From assembly GCF_002355955.1 (NCBI RefSeq), contig NZ_AP017368.1:186001-250000 (forward strand): DNA of 64,000 nt, written 5' to 3'. The position numbers and the translations under genes were made by a program. The DNA comes from Candidatus Desulfovibrio trichonymphae. Its GTDB lineage: Bacteria; Desulfobacterota; Desulfovibrionia; Desulfovibrionales; Desulfovibrionaceae. Under the pieces are notes generated by a model. The model worked only from the letters and a program-made list of their open reading frames with translations. It was not told the origin of the DNA and ran no database searches. Positions within the stretch are counted from its first letter, which is position 1. The number at the start of each line of letters is the position of its first letter. Of the stretch, positions 34,819 through 46,631 are shown piece after piece.

Positions 34819-36204
34819 GTGAAAACATACTTAGCCGCTTTAAAAAAATTGAGCGCCACAGGGGTCACGACGGAGCACTCTTTCAGATGCCCGCTGGAGG
34901 CTCTCATCAATGCTGTGGACAAGCGCTTTATGGCGGTCAATGAGCCGAAACGTCAGGCTTGCGGCGCTCCTGATTATGTTGTTCTGAAAAATGTTCAGCC
35001 CCTTGCCCTCAGCATCGGTTATATTGAGGCCAAAGACGTGTGGGTGTCGCTGGACAAGGTTGAAGAAGCTGAGCAATTCCGTCGGTATGTCTGTTCACTT
35101 GACAATCTCATACTCACCAACTACATCGAATTTCGCCGGTATGTCCGAGGTGAATTGAGCGGGAGCCTTATTCTCGGCAGATGCAACCGGGACAGAAGTC
35201 TGGAAATATATCCCGGTAGGGAAAGGGAAGAAGAGCTTCAGGCTCTTCTGCGTGGTTTTCTGGATTTCCCCATTGAGTCTGTCGCATCGGCGCGGGAATT
35301 CGCAACGTGTATGGCGAAGCTGACTCACGCCATACGGGAAACGGTATTGAGTGCGCTGGATTCGCCGTACAGGGAAAAACTGGAAGCATGGCGCGAAGCC
35401 TTTGCCCGTACGCTGATTCCTGACCTGATGCAGGATAGCCGCAACCGACTTTGCCGATATGTATGCCCAGACCATTGCCTACGGCTTCTTCGCGGCTCGC
35501 TGTCATCAACGATATGAGCAAAGGGGTGTTCGAACGAAAAAACGCGCAGGAAGACATTCCCAAAACAAATCCGCTTTTGCGCGCCCTTTTCGTCAATCTG
35601 ACCGGCCATGATCTCAAGGAGAACCATACTGCCGGTTTGTGGAAGACCTGATTCAGTTGCTTGCCCTTGCTGATATGTGGAATGTCCTTAAAGAGTTCGG
35701 CGAGCGGGACAAACGCACTGATCCCGTCATTCACTTTTATGCAACCTTCCTCTCCGCCCGGCACTGCGGGAAAAACGCGGCGTGTACTACACATCGGAGC
35801 CTGTCGTTTCCTGGCTTGTCCGTTCTGCCGATGCCGTTGTGCGCGAAAAGTTTGTCATTCCGCAAGGGCTTGCCGACAACGCGCAACACTGAAAACAACA
35901 ACGGCCGACGGCGAGAGTTTGGATTCCGAAGGTATTGATTCTGGATCCCGCCTGCGGAACAGGCACCTTTCTTGACAAAACCATAGACCTTATCTGAAAC
36001 AGGCTGATGGAGCAGGGACAAAACGGCGTATGGTCAATCTTTGTGAAGGAAAGTCTAGTTGCCCCCGCATTTTCGGCTTTGAACTGCTCATGGCCCCCTA
36101 TGCGGTCCCCACCTCAAGCTGGGCATACAGCTTGCCGGTTATGACATGGCAGGGCTGGAGCAACAGCCTTGGTCTTATGATTTCTCATCAAGGGATGATG
36201 TCCA
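34819..36204 (+). pseudogene. Remnant of a type IIG/ISP restriction-modification enzyme (N6-adenine methylase)
   Basis: The first 232 codons are open and give an N-terminal nuclease-like region with EHSFRCPLEALINAVDKRF, NEPKRQACGAPDYVV and LSIGYIEAKDVWVSLDKVEE, as in LlaBIII-type proteins. It then breaks into short frames that continue with LREKRGVYYTSEPVVSWLV, methylase motif I VLILDPACGTGTFLDKTIDL near 35940, FELLMAPYAV near 36080, and finally HLKLGIQLAGYDMAGLEQQP. At least four frameshifts or stops separate these. The target-recognition half is lost; the gene ends at the next remnants. Confidence 0.85.
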
Positions 36205-36270
36205 ATGTCCGAAATTGAAAAAATTGTTCAAGAAGTCAACGGCACAATGGCTATTGAATGTAATTCTTGA
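36205..36270 (+). pseudogene. N-terminal stub of a VbhA-like (Fic) antitoxin
   Basis: An ATG opens 21 codons, MSEIEKIVQEVNGTMAIE and then CNS-stop. The first 18 residues look like the antitoxin VbhA family, whose start usually continues GMPLTxEDK. No Fic toxin follows. The stub is cut where the TIR-like remnant begins in another frame, so it marks a deletion junction. The assignment rests on a short sequence. Confidence 0.4.
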
Positions 36271-36523
36271 GCTTGGTTATTTTTTTGCAAAATTAAAAAG
36301 AGAGAAGACATTTATTCTCAAAATTAAGGATGATGATATAGAAATGCCTTCTGATCTGCGCGGGATCATTTATGGAATTATGGACGGGAGGGGAGAATGG
36401 AAATTAAAACTCGCCCGAGAGTTGAGAGCAGTCGGTTTTGACGTGGAAGATGGTTTGTCCCTTATTTTGGAGAAGTGTGCAAAAAGGCCGGCGCGGCCGG
36501 GCAGGAGCGGAAATTTGCAATAA
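36257..36523 (+). pseudogene. C-terminal remnant of a TIR-like (PF10137) nucleotide-binding effector
   Basis: In frame with the tail of the methylase remnant, the sequence reads NVILELGYFFAKLKREKTFI, EMPSDLRGIIYGIMDGRGEW and KLKLARELRAVGFDV. This matches the conserved C-terminal part of the TIR-like domain found in CBASS/Pycsar-type and standalone defence proteins, where the E-L-G-Y-F strand and the KLKLARELK helix recur. The N-terminal half with the nucleotide-binding loop is missing. It ends 48 bp before the shikimate kinase start. Confidence 0.7.
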
Positions 36524-36571
36524 AACGTCCTCGCCGGGCGTGTTGTGACAAAACAGTCACGCGAGACATGT

Positions 36572-37108
36572 ATGCCGATCATTTTTCTCACCGGCCCGCG
36601 TGCGTGCGGTAAAACTACAGTAGGTCGTCTGCTTGCGCAAAAGCTTGCTCTGCCCTTTGCGGATACGGACGAATATGTGCAGTACACGCTTGGCCGCAAC
36701 GTCGCGGAAGTGACGGCAGCCGAAGGATGGAATTTTTTCCGAGCGCGGGAAAGCGCCGCGCTCGCTGAGGTGACGTTCCTGTACGGCGCAGACGCAGGGC
36801 GCGGCGCTGTTATTTCCACAGGCGGCGGCGTGGTGCTCGCACCTGAAAATTGTCGATTTATGCGTGAGCACGGTACTGTTTTTTTTCTCTCCGCGCCGGC
36901 GGAGGTGCTGGCGGCGCGTCTTTCGGCACGGCCGCAGTCGATCCGGCGCCCGCCGCTGACCGGCGGCAGCGTGAGTGAAGAAGCGGCTGCGGTTCTGGCA
37001 AACCGCTTGCCGCTGTATACAGAAACAGCGCATCACTGTGTCGACGCCGTAGGGCCGCCTGCAAAAATTTGTGAAATAATGCGAAAAATTATAGACTCAG
37101 TCGGCTGA
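36572..37108 (+). CDS. aroK: Shikimate kinase
   Basis: The 178-residue protein phosphorylates shikimate in aromatic amino-acid synthesis. IIFLTGPRACGKTTVGRLLA is the Walker A, FADTDEYVQYTLGRNVAEV carries the shikimate-binding Asp and Arg, VISTGGGVVLAPENCRFMRE is the GGG motif and LSARPQSIRRPPLTGG the lid. Length is standard. The AroK and AroL forms cannot be told apart. The frame opens at 36545, but the ATG at 36572 (MPIIFLTGP) matches the family. It directly follows the TIR-like scar. Confidence 0.9.
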   Translation: MPIIFLTGPRACGKTTVGRLLAQKLALPFADTDEYVQYTLGRNVAEVTAAEGWNFFRARESAALAEVTFLYGADAGRGAVISTGGGVVLAPENCRFMREHGTVFFLSAPAEVLAARLSARPQSIRRPPLTGGSVSEEAAAVLANRLPLYTETAHHCVDAVGPPAKICEIMRKIIDSVG

Positions 37109-37260
37109 GGCTGCTGCCAATGCTGGTCTTTTCGATTTCGGCGGCAGAGGCGGTTTTGCAAGCCCGCCTTAAGCGGGTTTGTCATCAATCCGGGCTCCAT
37201 CCAGGCGATATAAGCCCGCTGCAAAAAATTTTGAAATGTTGTGAAAATGGTATAGATACC

Positions 37261-37305
37261 CTTTGACAGAAAGCTGAGGCAGCAGTGATCGTCAAAGCGT
37301 TTTTT
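37261..37305 (+). terminator. Possible hairpin between aroK and the ATP synthase operon
   Basis: CTTTGAC and GTCAAAG are perfect 7-bp arms about 23 bp apart, followed by GCGTTTTTT. The loop is long, so it could also be a protein-binding inverted repeat in the operon leader. Confidence 0.35.
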
Positions 37306-37348
37306 GTGTCAACTCTTTCATACCGCTTATTATTGAGGAGGATGCGGC

Positions 37349-37768
37349 ATGCTTGATCTCAACATCACCCTGCTTTTTCAGCTGGTGAATTTTTTCGTCG
37401 CCGTCTTTGTGCTCAATATCCTTCTGATTCGTCCCATACGGGACATCATTAAAAAACGTAATGACGTCATTGACGGCATGGCCGGCGAGGCAGACAATTT
37501 TGAATCCGAGGCGGCGCAACGTCTTTCCGCATATGAAGAAGAGCTGGCCCGCGCGCGCCAGGCAGCCGGCCTTGCCCGCAAAGAAGGCCGCGCCGGCGGA
37601 GCGGCCGAGCAGCAGAAAATTGTCGGCGCCGCGCAGCAGAGCGCTCGCGGCATTCTGGATGAGGCGCGCCGAACGGTGCAGGCCGAGGCTGAGGCAACGC
37701 TGAAAGATTTGCGCGCCCGCACGGCAGCTGTTTCCGCGCAGCTTGTCGACCGTCTGCTGAAGGGCTGA
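37349..37768 (+). CDS. atpF': ATP synthase Fo subunit b'
   Basis: The 139-residue protein has one N-terminal membrane helix (LLFQLVNFFVAVFVLNILLI) and a long charged coiled coil (DNFESEAAQRLSAYEEELAR and QQSARGILDEARRTVQAEAE). It is the shorter of two b-type stator subunits that form a heterodimeric peripheral stalk. GAGGAGG stands 8 nt before the ATG. It is the first gene of the operon; the a and c genes are not in this window. Confidence 0.9.
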   Translation: MLDLNITLLFQLVNFFVAVFVLNILLIRPIRDIIKKRNDVIDGMAGEADNFESEAAQRLSAYEEELARARQAAGLARKEGRAGGAAEQQKIVGAAQQSARGILDEARRTVQAEAEATLKDLRARTAAVSAQLVDRLLKG

Positions 37769-37801
37769 TGGCTGCCTGTTGCGCGTCGCGGGCAGGGGGC
37801 A

Positions 37802-38410
37802 ATGCGTTTCAATTATACAAGGGGGTGGGCTTTGAGCAACGGGAAGCAGAAAGGGTGCATTCTGCCGCTGGCCTTGGCTGTCATTGTCATGACAGCGGTG
37901 GACGTGTTTGCCGAGGGGGGGGGGGCCGCCGCGCCCCGTTGGGCCGATTTCGGCTGGCGTGTGCTCAATTTTGTGCTTTTTGCAGGCATTCTCTGGTATT
38001 TTGCGGGCGTGTCGGCGGTGAAGTTTTTCCGCGGACGCCGTCAGGGCATCCGTGAAACGCTGGACAACCTTGAAGAACGCCGCCGCAAAGCCTCGGAAGG
38101 CTTGACCGCGGTAGAAAAGCGCATTGCCGGTTTGAACGGGGAACGTGAGGCCATATTGGCAGAGAGCCGCGCACAGGCCGAGGTTCTCAGGCAGGGCATT
38201 ATTGAAGAAGCGCAACGTCAGGCCGCCCTGATTATTGAACAGGCCGGACACACTGTTGAAAATGAAGGGCGCGCCGTTCTTTCCGAGGTGCGCGCCGTCA
38301 TAGCTGATGAAATAGTGGCCGCCGCACAAAAAGTTTTGGCGGAAAAGCTTGACGGGGCGACGCACGAAAAATTTATCGCAAAATCCCTCAACAAGGTGGT
38401 GCTCCAGTGA
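37802..38410 (+). CDS. atpF: ATP synthase Fo subunit b
   Basis: The 202-residue protein has a hydrophobic N-terminus (GCILPLALAVIVMTAVDVFA), a proper membrane helix (RVLNFVLFAGILWYFAGVSA) and the stator coiled coil. The additional N-terminal helix is common in this lineage and may be a signal sequence. An 11-G run (37915-37925) sits in codons for EGGGA. The start at 37802 follows an AGGGGGC; a TTG at 37832 is an alternative. The stop overlaps the delta gene start (GTGA). Confidence 0.9.
   Translation: MRFNYTRGWALSNGKQKGCILPLALAVIVMTAVDVFAEGGGAAAPRWADFGWRVLNFVLFAGILWYFAGVSAVKFFRGRRQGIRETLDNLEERRRKASEGLTAVEKRIAGLNGEREAILAESRAQAEVLRQGIIEEAQRQAALIIEQAGHTVENEGRAVLSEVRAVIADEIVAAAQKVLAEKLDGATHEKFIAKSLNKVVLQ
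37915..37925 (+). repeat. Run of eleven G inside atpF
   Basis: The homopolymer lies between the two hydrophobic segments of subunit b and encodes EGGGA. Change by one base would truncate the protein. Confidence 0.9.
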
Positions 38411-38958
38411 CAAGCACTGTGGTTGCGCGCAGGTACGCCAACGCCATCTTCGCGCTGGGCAAAAAGTATGGGGACAATGCCCTGACGCGGCACGGCGAAT
38501 GTCTGGCCGCGCTGGGGGAAATGCTGGCCGCTTCGCTGGCGCTTGCCGTGATGTTTAAAAGTCCGGTTGTCGGCACGGAGGAAAAAAAAGCGGTATTGAG
38601 CAAGCTGCTTGCCGGGTTGAAAGCCGACAGCGTCATGCACAATTTTTGCTTTTTGCTTGCCGACAAGGAGAGGCTTGCTTGCCTGCGCGACATCGCGGCC
38701 TGTTACGGCAAGCTGTTGGATGCCGCGAAGGGAGTGATACGCGGCAGGCTTACCACGGCTGTTTCGCTTTCCGCTGAAAAGCGGGCCGTCATCAAGGCGG
38801 ACATTGAAAAGAAAAGCGGCTCCTGTATTGAGCTGACCTTTGCCGTGGACAAGGCTGTTCTTGGAGGAGTGGTGTTCAAAATGGGAGATCGGGTGCTGGA
38901 CGCAAGTCTGCGCACGCAGTTGGGGATCCTGCGGGATACTTTCAAGAGGGGTGAATAG
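38407..38958 (+). CDS. atpH: ATP synthase F1 subunit delta
   Basis: The 183-residue protein links F1 to the stator. VVARRYANAIFALGKKYGDN is the N-terminal helix bundle start, VGTEEKKAVLSKLLAGLKAD is in the middle and VVFKMGDRVLDASLRTQLGILRDTFKRG ends it. All match the OSCP/delta family. The start is a GTG overlapping the atpF stop. Another 3 bp separate it from atpA. Confidence 0.93.
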   Translation: MTSTVVARRYANAIFALGKKYGDNALTRHGECLAALGEMLAASLALAVMFKSPVVGTEEKKAVLSKLLAGLKADSVMHNFCFLLADKERLACLRDIAACYGKLLDAAKGVIRGRLTTAVSLSAEKRAVIKADIEKKSGSCIELTFAVDKAVLGGVVFKMGDRVLDASLRTQLGILRDTFKRGE

Positions 38959-38961
38959 CAC

Positions 38962-40470
<1,509 letters not shown>

Positions 40471-40494
40471 GGTTCCGATACCCGGGAGACAAGC

Positions 40495-42811
<2,317 letters not shown>

Positions 42812-42843
42812 CAAATCAGCCGCCGCACGGGCAAGGAGTCAGT

Positions 42844-43245
42844 ATGGGCACGTTGCAACTGGAAGTAGTCACTCCGGATAAAATTGTGGTCAGCGCCGAA
42901 GCGGAAATGGTGGTCTGCCCCGGCGTGGCAGGCGAATTCGGGGTGCTGCCGCAGCATGTTTCTCTGCTTTCGGCCCTGAAGATCGGCGGCATGCGCTACC
43001 GGGTCAACGGCAAGGATGCAACCATCTTCATTTCCGGCGGTTTTGCCGACGTGAACAATAACGTGATGACAGTGCTTGCGGAATCGGCGGAACAGGCTTC
43101 CGACATTGACGCGGTACGGGCGCAGGCCGCCAGGGAACGCGCAGAAAAACGTCTGGCCGCCCGTGACGAGGTGGTGGAGGCCCCGCGGGCTGAAGCCGCC
43201 CTGCAAAGAGCGATAATGCGCCTGAATATTGCCGGCCTTCGCTGA
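42844..43245 (+). CDS. atpC: ATP synthase F1 subunit epsilon
   Basis: The 133-residue protein has the beta-sandwich start LQLEVVTPDKIVVSAEAEMV and GEFGVLPQHVSLLSALKIGG, then FISGGFADVNNNVMTVLAES and the C-terminal helical pair (RERAEKRLAARDEVVEAPRA). AAGGAG precedes the ATG. It is the last gene of the operon; no clear terminator is seen in the 236 bp to the convergent exonuclease gene, which hold no recognised gene. Confidence 0.94.
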   Translation: MGTLQLEVVTPDKIVVSAEAEMVVCPGVAGEFGVLPQHVSLLSALKIGGMRYRVNGKDATIFISGGFADVNNNVMTVLAESAEQASDIDAVRAQAARERAEKRLAARDEVVEAPRAEAALQRAIMRLNIAGLR

Positions 43246-43481
43246 TTGCCGTAGCGTATAAACACCTACAGGTCGCTTTTTGTTGAGCCCCGCGTTCTGC
43301 CGACAGCGACTTTTTTGCAGATTCGCGAGCACGCTGCTGTAAAACTGCCTATAGGGTTGCGGAACGCAGCCATGCGGGGGGAGGACAGGGCGTTTGCAGT
43401 GCTCCAGCGCTGGGTCATTGCGCTTGGCTTATGCACCGTCAGAAAAGTCGACGCACAGGCCATGTGAGAGTGTGAGAGATT

Positions 43482-44219
43482 TTAAAAGGAGCTGTCGTCA
43501 AGTTCAGCGGACAGATGCAGGCTTTCGTGCACTATACGGCCTTTGATTTTCGTGTCTTCCTGGGCGGTAAGCAGATCCAGCGCGCTGGATCTGCTTTGCC
43601 CGGAAGAACCCCCGGGGGCAAGGCCAAGCTCGCGCATGCGCAAAAAAATTAAACGTCCTATCCATGCGTCTGTAGCGGCATAGGCAATCTGACGGCGGCT
43701 CAGTTCCGCCAGGCTCCAGTCGGAACACCGGGATCCCTTGGAAATGCGGCGGCCGAACAGAGTTGCGGCAAGAGTGCGCAAGCCGTGGCTGGAAAATTTG
43801 CCGGCGCGGGCCAGAGCGCCGAGATCCGCAAGACCTGCAGGTTCAAAACTGTGCAGCCCTGCGAGATTGCTCATGTCATCGCGTATGCTCACACCGGCTT
43901 TTATTTGATCAGGGTTTGCCAGAATGTCGGCAAGATGCCGGCCAAACGGCAGACAGGCGAGCTGGATGAGGTAGACAGCCCGCTCAGTGGACAGTTGGAT
44001 CAAGGACGGCGCGTTTATCTTGCCCTTGTGGAAATTGGGCCGCGTCTCAGTGTCGAAACCAAGAACAAGCTCCGCGGCAAGATCAGACAGAACGCGCTTT
44101 AACTCTGTGAGCGAACGGACAAGATGCACCTCTCCGCCATAGCGGTACAGGGGCAGGGAGTTGATTTCCTCGCTGCTCAGTCGGCGTCGGAGCGCATTGA
44201 CATCCGCCTCGGCATTCAT
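43482..44219 (-). CDS. DEDD-type 3'-5' exonuclease (RNase D-like)
   Basis: The 245-residue protein has ELVLGFDTETRPNFHKGKIN (Exo I, DxE), ADILANPDQIKAGVSIRDDM (Exo II) and IAYAATDAWIGRLIFLRMRE (Exo III with YAATDA, the DEDDy tyrosine). The family trims RNA or DNA 3' ends. It lacks the C-terminal HRDC domain of full RNase D. mnmE ends only 6 bp upstream. A perfect 28-bp palindrome lies in the coding sequence near its 3' end. Confidence 0.85.
   Translation of the reverse strand: MNAEADVNALRRRLSSEEINSLPLYRYGGEVHLVRSLTELKRVLSDLAAELVLGFDTETRPNFHKGKINAPSLIQLSTERAVYLIQLACLPFGRHLADILANPDQIKAGVSIRDDMSNLAGLHSFEPAGLADLGALARAGKFSSHGLRTLAATLFGRRISKGSRCSDWSLAELSRRQIAYAATDAWIGRLIFLRMRELGLAPGGSSGQSRSSALDLLTAQEDTKIKGRIVHESLHLSAELDDSSF
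43569..43596. repeat. Perfect 28-bp palindrome inside the exonuclease gene
   Basis: Arms AAGCAGATCCAGCG and CGCTGGATCTGCTT abut with no loop. The frame through it is open. Confidence 0.9.
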
Positions 44220-44225
44220 CGTCGT

Positions 44226-45623
44226 CTACTTGCCGATGCAGAATTGTGAAAAAACACGATTGAGCACTTCCGCGGGGCTCGCTACGCCCGTCACGTCCCC
44301 CAGTCGTGTCGCTGCGGTGTCCAGACGCACAGCGCAGCAATCATAGGGCTGACCGGCCAGAATGTCCGTCTTGAGCGCCTGCAGTTCAACAAGAGCTTCG
44401 TTGAGAGCTCCGGCTTGGCGTACATTGGGCGCAATGCCGTCCGGCGTCGCGCTTCCTGCGCCGTCGCCCAGCACAAGGGTGCGCAAATCCCGCGCCAGTT
44501 CGTCCAGATGTTCTCCGGAAAGCGCGCTGACGGCGCGGCAGGGAAATCCCGCGCTCCAGCGCGGCGGGAATACTTTCGGCATACAGATGTCGCTTTTGTT
44601 CCAGACAACAAGCACAGGCGTCTCCCCGGCAAGAGCCAGTGCCTCCACCGCGGCCGGGTCAGGGCATGTGGGGGCCGCCGCGCCTTGTTCGTGCAAGCGC
44701 GCGCCGTCAAGCACCAGCACAATCGCGTCGGCCTCACGCAGTTTTTGATGGCTTGCGGCCACACCCAGGCTTTCCACAGGCTCAGCGGTTGCCCGCAGAC
44801 CGGCTGTGTCTGTGAGGCACACGGGCAGACCGTCAATTTCGCACATTTCTTCCAAAAAATCACGTGTTGTGCCGGGAAATTCCGTCACCAGAGCCCTAGT
44901 GCGCCCCAGAAGGGCGTTGAGCAGGCTTGACTTGCCCGCGTTGACGGCTCCCGCCAGCACCACAAGCGCCCCATGCTGCATGAGTCGTGCCCGTTTTTGG
45001 CCGGCCAGCAGGCGGCGCACGCCGACAATCACGTCGTCTACAGCCAAGGCAAAGGCCTGCGGCGCCAGACACTCCACATCTTCTTCAGGAAAATCCACCG
45101 CCAGACAAACCTGCGCGCGCAATGCGTCCAGCTTTTCCCGCAAGACCAGTGTGCGGCGGCCCAGAAGGCCCTCCAGACGATTGAGACTGTACCGCAGCGC
45201 CTCGCGTGAGGGCGCCGCTATCATTTCCGCCACAGCTTCAGCCTGACTTAACTCCATGCGGCCATTCAGAAAAGCGCGACGTGAGAACTCGCCCCTTTCC
45301 GCAAGACGCGCCCCTAGGCGCAGCGCGTTCTCCAGAACTGTCCGCACGATAAACGGGCCGCCATGACAGTGAATTTCCGTCATGTCCTCGCCGGTATAGG
45401 TGTGCGGTCCAGGCATAAACACGGCAAGCGCGTCGTCCAGGGCTTCTCTGTCGGAATCCAGAATGCGTCCTCTGTACAGCATCCAGGGACGAAAATTTTC
45501 AAAATGCGGCGAAAAGGGCAAAAACATGCGCGCCAGCATTTCTTTGGCCTGTGGCCCGCACATGCGCACAATGGCTATGCCGCCCGCGCCGGGCGGCGTA
45601 GCTATGGCGGCTATGGTGGACAT
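44226..45623 (-). CDS. mnmE: tRNA uridine-5-carboxymethylaminomethyl modification GTPase
   Basis: MnmE with MnmG modifies wobble uridine 34. The 465-residue protein has the folate-binding N-terminus (STIAAIATPPGAGGIAIVRM), the GTPase loop VNAGKSSLLNALLGRTRALV, FPGTTRDFLEEMCEIDGLPV, VVWNKSD and the terminal CIGK, which carries the methylene-transfer cysteine. Length is standard. It starts 5 bp from the khpB stop and is followed by the exonuclease gene. Confidence 0.95.
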   Translation of the reverse strand: MSTIAAIATPPGAGGIAIVRMCGPQAKEMLARMFLPFSPHFENFRPWMLYRGRILDSDREALDDALAVFMPGPHTYTGEDMTEIHCHGGPFIVRTVLENALRLGARLAERGEFSRRAFLNGRMELSQAEAVAEMIAAPSREALRYSLNRLEGLLGRRTLVLREKLDALRAQVCLAVDFPEEDVECLAPQAFALAVDDVIVGVRRLLAGQKRARLMQHGALVVLAGAVNAGKSSLLNALLGRTRALVTEFPGTTRDFLEEMCEIDGLPVCLTDTAGLRATAEPVESLGVAASHQKLREADAIVLVLDGARLHEQGAAAPTCPDPAAVEALALAGETPVLVVWNKSDICMPKVFPPRWSAGFPCRAVSALSGEHLDELARDLRTLVLGDGAGSATPDGIAPNVRQAGALNEALVELQALKTDILAGQPYDCCAVRLDTAATRLGDVTGVASPAEVLNRVFSQFCIGK

Positions 45624-45628
45624 GAGTA

Positions 45629-46594
45629 CTATTTTTCAGTTTTTTTGCGCATGATGACAACCTGTTTCACATGTCCGTCGCCGGTGCTGCGCGTCTGTAC
45701 GTCCGCGTCGTCCTGCAGGTAAATGTGGACAATACGTCGATGGTAGGAAGAAAGCGGCCGAGTGGCATACGGGCGTCCGCTGCGGCGCACTTTCTCCGCC
45801 AGCGCGGCTGCCAGATCCCGCAGCTTTTCATCCTGACGCTGGCGGTAGTCGTCCGCATCCAGCTGTACGCGCACGGCGGCGTTCATGCCTCGTGAGACAA
45901 TACGCGAAACAATGTACTGTACCGCTGCAAGCGTTTGTCCCTCACGCCCTATGAGCAGACCGGAATCCCGCGGGCAGGCCACCGCAGCGCTCACGTGCTC
46001 CTTGCTCATATCCAGCGTAATCCGGATGTTGTCCCCCGCTATGGGGCACACAAGGGCGCGCACGGCTTCCAGCGTCAGTGTCTGCAGCCGTTCGGCGTCC
46101 ATCTGCCTCATCGGCGTTGTCGGCCGGCCTTCGTCGTCTTCGTCAAGCGCTTCGTCAAAATCCGGAGTTTGAAAGTCCGGCCCCGGGATTGCGAAATCTT
46201 CATGTTCTTCAGACTGTTCAGGTAGTGTCGGATGGGCCGGCGCCGGCGCCTGGTCCGGAGGGATGTCCGCTTCACGCTGCCGGGCGGCAGGGGGTTTTCG
46301 CTTCTGTTTGCGGCCGTGCGCGTCCGGGGAGAGGGCTTTTTCACCGTTTTCGGAAGGTTGTTTCGGGATTTCGTCTGCTGTTTCTTTGCTTAAAAGGCTT
46401 TTCATCGTCTCGCGCGGCTGGGCACGCCGGGCGCGCACTTTGGCCTTGCGCGCTCCGACAATACCGAAGATACCGGATTTCGCGTCCTGTACAATTTCGA
46501 TTTCCAGTTTTTCACGCGCCGTGTTGAAATATTCACAGGCTTCTTCAATGGTGCCGTCCAAGTTCTTGCCCTGAAATTCCTTGAACTCTTTCAT
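45629..46594 (-). CDS. khpB: RNA-binding protein KhpB/Jag (Jag_N-KH-R3H)
   Basis: The 321-residue protein has the Jag_N start MKEFKEFQGKNLDGTIEEAC and AKSGIFGIVGARKAKVRARR, a charged linker of about 120 residues, the KH domain (NIRITLDMSKEHVSAAVACP and GLLIGREGQTLAAVQYIVSR) and the R3H end (PLSSYHRRIVHIYLQDDADV). The linker with proline-rich stretches is longer than usual. GAGG precedes the ATG at 46594. It lies in the usual yidC-jag-mnmE order. Confidence 0.92.
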   Translation of the reverse strand: MKEFKEFQGKNLDGTIEEACEYFNTAREKLEIEIVQDAKSGIFGIVGARKAKVRARRAQPRETMKSLLSKETADEIPKQPSENGEKALSPDAHGRKQKRKPPAARQREADIPPDQAPAPAHPTLPEQSEEHEDFAIPGPDFQTPDFDEALDEDDEGRPTTPMRQMDAERLQTLTLEAVRALVCPIAGDNIRITLDMSKEHVSAAVACPRDSGLLIGREGQTLAAVQYIVSRIVSRGMNAAVRVQLDADDYRQRQDEKLRDLAAALAEKVRRSGRPYATRPLSSYHRRIVHIYLQDDADVQTRSTGDGHVKQVVIMRKKTEK

Positions 46595-46631
46595 ATAAAA
46601 CCTCACTCAGCCGAAGCGGCAGGTTGCGGCT

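Noticed and set aside
37055-37285. Imperfect duplication of the aroK 3' end before the atp operon
   Set aside because: Similarity is about 70% over an AT-rich 40 bp and does not extend; chance is likely.
43246-43481. Possible remnant gene between atpC and the exonuclease
   Set aside because: A 66-codon frame without start reads protein-like in part (KLPIGLRNAAMRGEDRAFAV) but matches nothing I know.
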